Positions 20,494 to 31,735 of a DNA stretch of 64,000 nt are shown here, piece by piece. Source of the stretch: Owenia fusiformis (lineage: Eukaryota; Annelida; Polychaeta; Sabellida; Oweniidae); contig CAIIXF020000007.1 of assembly GCA_903813345.2 (NCBI GenBank), positions 10,857,730 to 10,921,729 of the forward strand, written 5' to 3'. A program made the translations under genes and the position numbers. The stretch's first letter is position 1; every line of letters begins with the position of its first letter. The notes below the pieces were generated by a model. That model did no database searches and was not told where the DNA came from. It saw only the letters and a list, made by a program, of their open reading frames with translations.

Positions 20494-20835
20494 GCGGGCA
20501 GATATACTATATCTGCCCGCTCAGAGCGGGACGTAAAGCTATATCTGACCGCTGATGAAAATATATAGAGGTTATTTAATGGGAGGTTTTTGATACAGGG
20601 TATATCTGAGGGAAATACAATATATCAACCCGAGGGACCGTAGGGACCGAGGGTTGATATATTGTATTTACCGAGGGATATACCCTGTATCAAAAATCAA
20701 GCATTTAATAACTGATTTATTCTATACTTAGTAGATTGTGAGGAATAATAGCAAAGTCCCCTGGCTCAGTATCTACTCCCTGAATTTATGACGTCGTAGA
20801 TCTGCTGAGCGGGATATATATATATCTCCCGCTCA
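20494..20835. repeat. Nested palindromes with terminal TGACGT-AGCGGG hairpins
   Basis: At 20494-20520 a 27-base palindrome has perfect 13-base arms (gcgggcagatata). At 20806-20835 a second, similar one reads tgagcggg...cccgctca around a TA core. Both are flanked outward by gacgt, so the pair forms an outer inverted repeat around the GAGGG element at 20565-20698. The order suggests one composite foldback element or an insertion within another. Confidence 0.6.
20565..20698. repeat. GAGGG palindromic MITE, copy 1
   Basis: tttttgatacagggtatatc (20587-20606) is perfectly inverted at 20677-20696. The centre carries paired cccgaggga / accgaggg blocks. It shares sequence with 43253-43388 from atagaggttatttaatggga through tatcaaaaatc. 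Confidence 0.8.
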
Positions 20836-21477
20836 CGTCACATATCAGTTATATTCCCGCATGTTATATACCTATAACACTAATAAGTATGGAATAAAAG
20901 TTTTTACAAACCAGCTTAATTGTACCTATAACACGTCCAAGTATGGGATTGACACATCCGCACTGGCGTAAACATATACATAGACATTAAAAAATCGATA
21001 AATCTATTTTGAGCTCTAAGTTTAAATTTCCCGCGTTTCCAATTTATTTGCGATTAGCATACTGTTGCGTCTGCGTTGCGTCTGCGTTTGCGTGAAGCGC
21101 GTAATACGACGCAAAACATGATTTGCGCTTGCGAATAATGTTGATTCGCAAGCGCAACGCAAATCGCAACGCTAATTTAGCGCTGACCGGATAATGAGGC
21201 CTCAGGTTCATGTATATAAATTGATTTTTACTTTCCCTTCTTATAGGGACCATCTACATTTTCCGAATTTGTGTTTCAACAGGAGCATGCCTTCCAGTCT
21301 ACCCTTTCTAAAAGTTTATTTTTCTTTAAAAAGTGCTTCATTTTATCTTTAATTTCTAGGCTCTGCAACTCAGGGCTTTCAGAGGCTACCTTTTCAGACA
21401 ACAACGTACTTGTTAGATGAAGATTATCATTCTCAGATAATATAGTTTTATTGCTTCTACTTTTTCTAAAAATGATA

Positions 21478-22304
21478 TACAGTAAAACCTGCGAACAGGG
21501 AATGCTCTTCGGACTGGAGGAAAGTTTCCTTGTTCAGAGGTTTTCCCTATAGAGAGGGGCCGCACTTTCAGCAAACTCAGAATTGTCGAATAAGCATTTT
21601 TTGTATATATTTGGGCATTAATTGATTTTACCAATGCCGACTCCATACTTGGTCGCTAGACCTTGTTGTGACATCTTGGAAGATGTATGAAGGTCTCCCA
21701 CCTCCCTCCTTTAGCTGAGGGTAAGGAGCATTCTCCCGATGTTTATTTTAGCCGCTGCTGCTGGCGTATGATGATGTAATTGTTGTAATTGTTGATAGAT
21801 TTGGCTCAACATGACACATGTACTTATCTGTTATCTCCATAAAACAATTCCTAGATTATCACAACTGATTTGATGTAATTATGTTTGTTGAAAGGAAGAA
21901 TTAGTGTCAAGATAATTAGTAACAAACAGATTAGTATTAGTTTTAAAATATATCAGGGTAATTAACAGTGGGTGGGATGCTACATCTTGTAAATAATTGG
22001 CTTATCTTAATCTCAATCATATTAATCCAAGCTTTTTAGAATCAGATATTGGCTTAAGACTTTCACACCTCTGAAAAATAATGGAATATACAGTGTCACC
22101 AATATTCCATATTCCTTGTTCACAGGTGAATTTTCATAATTTGCCCCAAAATAGTGTTCCTTGTTCCCTGTTCACAGGTTTTCCCTACAGAGAGGGTCCG
22201 ATAACATGTAAGTCAATGGAAAAATATTTGGTTCTTTTGAAAAGCATTCCTTGTTCATAGGTTTTCCCTACAGAGAGGTATTCCATCGGACAGGTTTTAC
22301 TGTA
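21478..22304. repeat. Repeat bounded by inverted TACAGTAAAACCTG
   Basis: tacagtaaaacctg near 21478 and its complement caggttttactgta at 22291-22304 bracket about 830 bases. Inside, the phrase ccttgttca(c/g)aggttttccct(a)cagagagg recurs three times (near 21525, 22155 and 22245). The boundary box recurs at other places in the window. Confidence 0.6.
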
Positions 22305-24061
22305 ATTGAATGAACTAGTGATTAAATACTGGCTTGGATATGCTTCCAATCCCAGAAATTCTCTAATGATGTAAGAAGGGTATAATCAAATTTAAAAGAA
22401 GGACTTATCTTGGTACAAAAGTGATATCATTAGCTGTAATAACAGTCCAGTTTACTCTCATACAGAAGCTGATTGCTACAATTAGTCAGGATGTTTAGCA
22501 TTGACAGGAATGTAATGACTACCTGATATGGATAGTCTATGAGGCACCCTTTACAATAAATCATCCTGAAATGATTTGAGAAAATGAAATGGAAATAGTT
22601 TGTTTTATCATATCATTGCACAACAGTATTGGTAACTGTCTATTTAAAGTTTAAAGCATTCATATATCATTTCTTTCATGTCAAGGATCACTTTTAAATT
22701 GAACTTTTGAAGGCCATAAACTTAAACTGCAAGGTTAGTTATCTACCAATGTTTGATGGGCTATCTCTCCTTATCCTGGACATACAGTTGGCTTGTTCCC
22801 TGTAATGGTCAGACCTATCATACTAAGATGATATATTTGATGATTGTCTTGTATGTGATATATTTGAAGAACATATCATAAGACATTCACATTATGCAAC
22901 CGATATATAAGAACCACACAATTAATAGGCATTTTTCATTATCTTTCTTGGACTCAGTATGTAACATAATCACTTGCCTGATGTATCTGAACCAGTTGGT
23001 GATTCTAACAGAACTGTTCAGTAATTCAGTTTTGACCCAAAATATTTATTTTGATATGAACTATTCTATGTGATATAAATTCTTTTTGATCTATCTTCAT
23101 TTCCAATAATGAAAAGTAATTTTAGTCTAGCAGACTGGCAAGAATACAACTCCCCCTGTACGATGATGTACTGTATATAAAAGAAAATTGAAACACATTG
23201 CAATAAAATACTAGAATTGATTTATAACTGTAAGAGGTGCCTTTTATTTAATCCATTTGTAGAATATACAAACATAAACATTGACCTTATGCTTCAAAGT
23301 AGTTGACACAATATTTTGCCTATTTGACCAAGAGGATATATTTGAGCACTTGTAACTTGTGGTTAATACATGTGGAACTCAAAAGCAAGCTCTCTTGGAA
23401 TTTTACTAATGACAACAGACTTACTTTTGATCGAAAATATAGACACAGGTTGGTAGATTACATATATATTGCTAGAATTCGATGTACATTGTAAATATGT
23501 TAAATTAGGAACTAGATTGTATTTTACAGACCACATTTCTTTCAAGTAATTTGAGACATTTGTCTTTGTATTCTCAGTGGTATTTAGTGAATATATTGTG
23601 GCTTGTTCTTTTGACTGGTCTGTTTACTACATACATATGATGATGATGAATGTTCTATTCATGTGTTTCCACTTTACAGGCTTTTACTGTATATCCAGGC
23701 ATTGACTGCACACACATAGTGCATATGCAAGAGAAAATTGTTTGAATAATCAGGATCTGGCTTATTATTAAAAATGGTATTGAATGATATTTTAAGCACT
23801 TACTGAAATAATGTCCATAGATATAATGTCAATTTGACTTAACTTATTTTCCCAAATATTACTTGCGGGTACATTGAATGGCTAACATTTAGTACAAATC
23901 ATAATTTACTCATAATGAAGTCCCTTTAGACCAAATATCAATATTGACGATTAGTATTTCCATATTTTCCTAAATAAAGGAAATTGAAAGAATGCTATTC
24001 ATAATCCTTATGCTGGAGCCAGAGATGGTTCATCAATCCCAAGTTACAATGATAAGTATAA
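22305..24061. other. No gene seen
   Basis: AT-rich sequence with only short open frames. One further acaggcttttactgta box occurs at 23677-23691. Confidence 0.4.
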
Positions 24062-24307
24062 TTAATATTCGTCATTAGCAGAAGGATTTTGCTTCTTTGA
24101 GATTTTAAGATTTAAGATTTGCTGAGGTTTATGATATTGTACTTTCAACCCCTTTTTCTTGTTCTTGGAGGTTCTCCTCTTGTGTAAACTTCTATTGATT
24201 CTTAACTGCACTCTTTTTTGATCGAATACACTGACACAATTTGGTACATTAGGAATCATGGGACATTCCTCCTCTGTTCCAGAACATTTATTTATGACAT
24301 ACTTCAT
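24062..24307 (-). CDS. Unrecognised small basic ORF or terminal exon (81 codons)
   Basis: Starts MKYVINKCSGTEEECPMIPN. The middle is strongly basic with RRTSKNKKKG and it ends with an acidic NDEY before TAA. The mix of residues is more protein-like than most short frames in this AT-rich DNA. A possible acceptor (ggaacag|agg) lies shortly after the ATG on the minus strand, so it could equally be the last exon of a minus-strand gene. No domain recognised, no homologue known to me; it may be chance. Confidence 0.25.
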   Translation of the reverse strand: MKYVINKCSGTEEECPMIPNVPNCVSVFDQKRVQLRINRSLHKRRTSKNKKKGLKVQYHKPQQILNLKISKKQNPSANDEY

Positions 24308-25618
24308 TGATTATTATATTTTCAGAGGTAATTTTGGTTGGGCATTTTAAGGAAATATACATCCAGATTGCTGGATATAGATTTTTAAGACCCCATTGAG
24401 GAGCATAGATAATCCTTAAGTATATACATTTATTGCCATAGCTTTCTCTACAAAAGGCATGCTAAGCTGGAGAAGCAAGGCTCAATCTATATTTTGAATT
24501 GTTACTCTTTAAATGTGTTTTCATTAACTAATATACATGTAAATGATTATTCTATCTGTATCTTGTTATGGCATGTTATACTCAGTCAAGCAAAGTTTGT
24601 AGAGTACATGTTCTGTATTACTGCCATGTAAAATATTTGAAATGCAAGTGAATTGTCTGAGTTGCTTGAAATGAACATTTCAGGTGTTTCAAAAGTGTTT
24701 TTTGCTTTTTTCTAAAAGGATGATGCAGTATGCCAGATTGGCTAAAGAAATATCTACTTATACCCAGCCATTATACTATTATATCAGAGTAACCAGTACT
24801 CCATGAGTAACACTTGACTCAATTTGACATTAAAGGTTATAATGAAAACACGCGCTACGCGCTAACGCGCTAGCGCACTAACGCACTGTTCAGAATGATC
24901 GTTCCCACAGGCCCGGGAACATGTATAAAAATCGAGTGAGTGAAGAGATTAGGTGGCTCATCAGAAAGCAGAAGTATGAAGAAGCCCAATGTTTGATCGT
25001 TAACTGTGCAAAGATTATCGATTGTCAGTGTGTTTTATCTGATTTAAAAGGAAGATAGAAAGTAGCACCTTACAAGATGAATGGTCGCAGATATGCGAAT
25101 ATGCTCCCTATTTCATTGCATTATTTGGGTCCATCCATCGGCGAGAAAAATCCCGTTTCGAAATCTGACCCGGGGGCCCGACTACTTGACTAATGACTTA
25201 ATATAATGTTTATTTGTCGCATGTTACCTCTTAATATCAAGTCATGGATGTTTTATATATCTTTACTCTTTGTATTTGAAGTTATATCTCACATGACTTA
25301 CCAAACGGTGGAATAATTCAGGCGTCGCAATTATATTTTTCCATTTTTCTTTTCGTGCCCGGTTACTCTCTTTCGCTTTCATGGGGGGGGGGGTGTATAG
25401 GGTTATCGTATAAGAGGAGGGTGAAAACCATATTGTGTATGGCCGCATAAGAGGGGGCAACATTTATCGTATATGGCATCGTATAAGTTAAATAAACATA
25501 TGTTTTAAAAGAATTAAAGAAGCCTATTATGAAATTTAAAGGCAGTTTGAACGAATACTGCAGATCCAGCTTATCCCCATAAATTTGGGATTTCAATACA
25601 CAAGTAGTTGTGGGGGCT

Positions 25619-25778
25619 TGCCCGTAGCCATCTTTTTTCCAGAGGAAGCTTTTTCACAATTTTGGCTAATAATCATGAAAAAAATCTCGGAATGGTGAAA
25701 ACTGCATGATTTTGAAAGAATCTCTGGCCAGAGGGGGAGCTCCGCTCCCCCAGCTCCCCCTCTGGCTACGGGCCTGAT
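25619..25778. repeat. G-rich GTAGCCA-ended repeat, copy 1
   Basis: gcccgtagcca (25619-25629) is inverted at tggctacgggc (25762-25772). It contains gcatgattttgaaagaat, shared with the copy at 30.6 kb, and a palindromic agggggagct block. Nested in the 24.8-27.0 kb element. Confidence 0.6.
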
Positions 25779-25867
25779 TGTGGGGATGATTTGAAAAATC
25801 AGTCCCACGTTTATGGGGGTAATTCAGATCTCTATATAGTAGTCTCTATATGCCATATGCCAGGACA

Positions 25868-25955
25868 GTAACCAGGATTTCCCAGGGGGGGGGGGGTCAC
25901 TTTTTCAAAAATTCCAAAGTCACCCTCCGAACCCACCTGGCTTCGGGGCTGTGTA
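25868..25955. repeat. G-rich repeat fragment, same style
   Basis: agtaaccaggatttcccagg followed by a run of 12 Gs and tcactttttc, ending cctggcttcggggctgtg. Resembles the start of the 30.6-kb repeat (gtagccaggattttt, gtcactttt). Confidence 0.45.
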
Positions 25956-28900
25956 CTGCCTATTTGCCGTATGATTATACATTTGGTACTACATTGATTC
26001 TTGCATTATGTTAATTCCTTCTGAATATTATCCAAACTTTTCTCAACGGTAATTTCAAAATTATCGTACAGATATATTATTTACCCGACCTTTTTGTAAA
26101 ATATAGTACTATAGGGAGTAGGTGCATTCATGCACCCTCTGGGTCTCTGAGGATCGTGTTGGTTCACCGTCTATATAGGGAGATGTGAAAAATATTGCAT
26201 ACACTGTATGTTATACATGTAAAAGGGGTGAAAAATGCTGTAAATGGTATAAGACTGAAGGGCTTGTGAAAAATAGTGTATATGGATTTCCAAGACCCCT
26301 ATGAACCCCCCTTTCATGTTTGCTTTCGTTTTTCTCAATTTGATTTTAGATTTAAAAAGTTTTGAATTACGTCAGTCCCCGTGAATTGTATTACCTATTT
26401 TACCAGGAATATTGTTGAAAACAGGATTGTATTTCATTTGGAATTAAAGTTTTAAATAAGAGACGATTTAAAAAGTAATGTAAACCCGACCAGCGTGTTT
26501 TATCATTGTCCGGTAATTGGCCGTAAATATTTATTAATTCTAAGTTACTCATGTTCTTTCAGGTCAAATACAGAGAAAAGTACACGTTCATTTAGTTTTG
26601 GAATTATTTCCTAAATTGAAGTTGAATTCTGTTTTTTAATGGTGTGAAGAACATCTTAATTGGTCTTATATTTTTAGAGAAATCGTAACTTGAAAAGTGT
26701 AATTTTCGAGAGGCTTTGTTTATTTCCTGCGGCCGCAAAGTTCACATCAAAGTCTGATTGACAGGTTAGCGGTGATTATACAGTCTTTGAAGTGTCAATG
26801 TTTTGACAAGTTCCCAGGGAGTCATAACCCTAATTATACATGTCCCTGGGCCAAGGGTATAGACCAATCATAAACATGTGCTTAAAACATGCGCACACAT
26901 CGTGGGGGAAGGATCATTTTCTATTAGCGCATTGGTGCGTGGCGCGTTAGCGCGTAGCGCGTGTTTTCATTATAACCGACATTAAACCTACTTGCTATGA
27001 AACTCATAAAGTGGCACTCTTGTAGAAATGGTCTGAAGAGCATCACTATAGTTCAAGTAGATATTGGAAGAAGGGAGCTTTTGTAAATGATAAGAATTGC
27101 TATACAGGTGGGTATAATATTGGAACTGGTCATCTTAATGGCCTTAATTTAATTAAATCTTTCTCTGCCAAGTGTTGTTACAAATGCTGTTGTTATACAT
27201 GGACACTTGGCATTGTGGTGCATATTCTCTCAATTGAAGTGAAGTATAAGTATTCCCATATTGGCAGTGGCATTCAATTTGTATTTTAGGAAAACTAAAT
27301 GGAGGGGGTAATCTTATTAAGTCAGTACAAACATATGTAGTTTAGCACTCCCAGTAGGGTAATATAGACATTAGTGCTTTATGCATACATATAAACTTGT
27401 TTTTTCACAAATTACAATTTTGACCCGAAAGATGCTTTTCTAGAGTATTACCATGGAAACAAAACACATATCTGTCTGTGATTAGCCTGTTACCTTTCAA
27501 AAGTCAGAACTTAAGTTGAATAATCAGGCTTATTCAGATTGCTGCAGATCTGAGCTTTTCTCTGTAAAATGTTAAGTACTTGGCATTTAAAGGTAAATAT
27601 TTCAGATTCTGTTCCACAGGCTAGTAACTGCATTGATGTAGTTTTTTGGGTCATAGACTGAACTACTGGCTGCTTGGCTGGCAATGGAAACACTTGTCAG
27701 TTAAATGATTTTTATAATTTTGTATTTTCTGTTTGAATATTATTCAATTTAACATATTTGTGGTCATGGTTTGTTTGTTTATTTAAATGATTACCATGTT
27801 AATATAAAGTCAGTTCACTGGTGGGAAATACAATGCGACCTCAAAAAGGAGTCATATCCTAAACAAATACATGTGTATTCATATAAATGTATTTTAACAA
27901 GCAAATGTTTAGTCTAAGTGTAGAAGTCTTTTGATATTTAGGTTAAAATAGGTACCATATTGTAGGTTCAGGGGTCTCTTGAGAAAATAGTTAGATTACA
28001 GTGAAAACAATTTCAGTATAATAGTTCAGTAGTTATTTTACATTATGATTATGTATTTTAGTAATTGTTTACTCATGTCAAATTGGCAATGATGAGTGTG
28101 ATAGGTTGTGGATGGAGATAATAGAATGTGGTGTTCAACAAAAGCCAAAAAGCCCAGCGAGAACTGAGATATTCTATATAAAGTGCCTAGAGCAGATTTG
28201 TTATAAATGTACAAAGTGTTTAGTGCAAGATGATTTGTTTTTCCAGGATTAACTAACACAGACAATACAACACATTGGATTTACACATAGAACTCAGAAC
28301 TTCTGGTAAGTTGCCACAGATGTTTCTTCATTCTCGTTTAATTTAGTCTTGCATTAATTCCTTTAGATGGCCTCCATTAACTATATAAAAAGTGTTTTAT
28401 GTTAATGGGGTGTACTGGACCTGGTATGAGGGTTTGATGCATCTTCATTCAATCGTCTCATGTCACTTTATGCATTCAGTGAAGACCAGAGGGTGCTAAT
28501 ATGGTTTTGATGCAAGGCCAATTTATTTCAATATCATCAAAATTAATAATATATTTTATTTTTGATCAAATGCTTTGGACCATATCATTATAATTAATAC
28601 ATATTATGCCAAATAAAATAAATGTGATGAATTATTTGGCCCCTTTCGTTAACCTTATTATACATTTACACACATGTACTATACCATGTAAATAAACAGT
28701 AGGTTAGTACAACATAGAGAAGAGCTACTCTCTGTCAAATATTTATGTTCGATAGTAGTATGTATCCAGCTGATAGTGTGTCCTATTAAAGCTATCTGTT
28801 TTATTATGTAACATGTAAATAGAACACTGTATGACATACATGTACATATCAGTTGTAGGCATATTGTAAGGTTAGCTTCATCAACAAATTATATACTCTT

Positions 28901-30635
28901 ACAAAAAACTCTGAATGTTTAAACAATCTTAATGATCACAAATGTAACTTTAATGGGAGTTAAAATGTGAAATATATGTTTATTATTCAAGGAAGAAATG
29001 ACTTCTTTGGTTGGAACCAGATTATCTCCAATTTAAAAAGACATTATATATATACTAATTCATAATCAACCTCTTGTAAAAGGTTCTATGAAGTAAGTAA
29101 TAATATCAGAAATTAATTTTCTTTAACAATGAACTGAGCATTTTAAGTGGAAAGCATTTTGGTTATTTTGACGTATCCTTCTACCCTTCTTCCATGTGGT
29201 CTATGAAGGGCTATCACATTTAGATGCTCTTGTATATGACACAGAAGTTGTTACATTTAAGAAAGTTAATAAAAAAGTGAAAAATGATTTATGATCTTGT
29301 CACCAATGTTCAGATGTGAGTTAAGTGTAGGAGTGATATACACACTAGTACAGACAGGAGACACTGCATGTTATTAGTTACAGGGGCATAATTCAGTTTT
29401 GCGGTTTTATATGAAACCTTATAAATCACTCTGTTTTCATGATGTTTCCACAAATGAAATTGCTTAAAGTTCAGGTTTTATAAGAAAGCTGCTTCAACAG
29501 AGCAAGCCAAAGAAATTCAAGTGCAAGATATTGTAATCTGAGAAAATGATTTGAACTATTTCATACCCATAAAGTAAAGAGACTAGATGTAATTATTACC
29601 ATGATGCTCAGTTTAAAAAAATTAAAACTTTTCTTTTGTAATATGAGGTGCAAGTATTTGAAGTTCTTCAGACAATATAAGTTGAGGAATGGTTTCTTGA
29701 ATGTAGACTGTAACACATGGCTTATTGTGTTAACAGGGTGTTAACAGTTACCTGCTATACCTAGGCCCTAGTAACTGTTTTATACCTGGTAGGTGCTGTC
29801 TGACACCTCATAAATTTCTTCTCTTCTACTACATACAACTGTAACATCACCTTACTCTCAAATTCTAGAGTTTTGTTAAATTCAGATATCAGTAGCCAGC
29901 CACCTCAGCATTACAAAGTCAGCCAAGTCCTGTTCCAAGTTGGAAATCTGAATATTACTTTATAAATTAAGTTGAAATATTATGTAATTTTGAAAAATTG
30001 TGATATTTTGATGATTATCTGACTTTTCCCTATAGTACAGTATTTGAAAATTCCAAGATGGAGGAACATTCAATACTTCACTATATACTAAGGATGAAAC
30101 AATATACATAATACATGTACATAAACATATACATATACATGCATACCCTGTGTTACCTCACCCCCAAGAGGTATATTCTGGGAGAAATCATGATCTACAA
30201 ATGTATTTCATCTATAAGAGTACACCTTCCAGTTCTTATCTCAATGTCTGTTGATCAAGAAAACATCTGTGACCCATACAGGCATTATTAAACCTGTTTT
30301 CTAGTTCTTGCAAATCTATTCTTCAATGGATCGTGACAATTCTTACATGGGACTATCTCTACTTATATTATTCTAATCTCTGATAGCAGATAGGGTACCA
30401 TGACACTTTTTGGAAAGGGTTAGTGAATGTTTTGGTGTATAGTAGTTGGAGGCCATCTGACCTGTGGTGAACTTCATCACTTTATCTGACAGCTCTACAC
30501 ATCAACATTTACCTGGTTTACAATAAGAATGCTACCCTTTGAAAAAACACGCCTCTCCATATTTTGATTCATCAGAGTATGTCGTTATCTATAACAAAGA
30601 TTGTAGAGATGGGTATGGGTACAAGAATATGCAGA

Positions 30636-30822
30636 CCTGTAGCCAGGATTTTTAAAAATATAGAGGGTGTCACTTTTGACAACTTTGGCCCAAAAATGGC
30701 CACAATCAACTGAAAGTTACTCAGAAAGTTGGAAAACGGCATGATTTTGAAAGAATTTTAAGCCAGGAGGGGGGAGGGTCACACGAATCCCCCAAATCCC
30801 CCTAGCTACAGGCCTGATGTGT
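30636..30822. repeat. G-rich GTAGCCA-ended repeat, copy 2
   Basis: cctgtagccaggattttt at the left and ccctagctacaggcctgat at the right are inverted. It shares gcatgattttgaaagaat with 25.7 kb, followed by agccaggaggggggaggg. Confidence 0.6.
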
Positions 30823-31452
30823 TCTCCACAATTTGATATCATCCATCTTCCATTCATTCACTTTTCTCATTTGTGGGTTCAAGGTCATATATTATCATGT
30901 TGCAGTCATCTAAAAGACAAACTATGATTTTAAGAATTGCTCTTGCACCCGCATTGTTCAACTATTTTCTTATTTGAACAAGTTAAAGATGCCACGGATA
31001 GTAGAATATTTATTGTTGCCATGTACTTCATTTTGGTTGCTTAGTAGGTATCTTTAGTTGCTAGGCTTTCTGTTGGTGTATCACAAATATATCATTTGAG
31101 AAATGACTCTTTATTCAAATTGTAACTCTAAGAGCATTTGCCATTAACCTTATTCCTGAAAACATGTAATTTCCTGTCAGAACAAAAATATGACATTCTT
31201 TTTTTATTTTATTTATGAATGGTAGCAGATTTTATGACTCACAAATTGAATACCTTGAGTATGTCAAATTAAATGTATATATATTGTCATCTCTACATTC
31301 ATACCACAAAGTGTTCATTAGCCCCCTACCTCACTCTTACAAGAACCCCTGTTCAAAGGCTTTAAGATGGGTTATGCTCCGTGGGAACAGGATAAAATAT
31401 AAAATATTGTTATTTTGTCACCATCACAAGTGGTATATTCAATTGTTGTAGT

Positions 31453-31735
31453 CCAGTGGCGGATCCAGGGACCAACAGGGGGGGGGGGCCAAATTTGAGG
31501 TCAGAAAAAAAATTTTGGGCCCCTAAAACCGAAAAGTGGGCCCAAATTGTGAAAATTTGAGGCCTATTTTCTTCAAAATTTGGCCTTAAATTAAAAAATA
31601 AGGCCTTAGAAGGCCCAGTAAAGACCAAAAGGCCCACTTTTTGGGGCCTTTAGGCCTTTTTTGGCCTTAAATTTTTTTTGGACCCAACTTTTTTTTTCTG
31701 GGCCAACCTTAGGGGGGGGGGCCCGGGCCCCATGC
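31453..31735. repeat. GTGGCGGATCCAGGG repeat with terminal G-runs
   Basis: Begins cagtggcggatccagggacc with a G-run at about 31,478-31,488 and ends with a second G-run and gcccgggcccc. Between them, ggcc/ggcctt motifs alternate with T- and A-runs (ttggccttaaattttttttg). This is a low-complexity, foldback-capable repeat of a style common in marine invertebrate genomes. Confidence 0.45.

Larger units (their letters stand above)
18934..21203. mobile_element. 2.3-kb DNA transposon-like element with tandem subterminal motifs
   Basis: Left end GAGGCCTCATTATCCGGTC (18934-18952) is an exact inverted repeat of the right end (21185-21203). GAGGCCTC is itself a palindrome, so it may be an 8-bp target duplication flanking ATTATCCGGTC termini or part of the termini. 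Both subterminal zones (18953-19200 and 21045-21180) are packed with variants of cgcaaatcgc/gcgtttgcg, a pattern of transposase-binding subterminal repeats in hAT-like elements. No transposase frame is visible. The interior holds several palindromic insertions (19.66-20.84 kb). Confidence 0.75.
24835..26977. mobile_element. 2.14-kb non-autonomous DNA transposon, perfect 36-bp TIRs, 9-bp target duplication
   Basis: The left end starts ggttataatgaaaacacgcg and is identical to the complement of the right end over 36 bases (24835-24870 and 26942-26977); the TIR runs into a cgcgctaacgcgc motif. GACATTAAA flanks both sides directly (24826-24834 and 26978-26986). A 9-bp duplication fits Mutator-like or Merlin-like elements. 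No transposase frame is present. The interior is a mosaic of other repeats (25.6 and 25.9 kb), G-runs and AT-rich DNA. Perfect ends and duplication imply recent mobilisation in trans. Confidence 0.85.
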
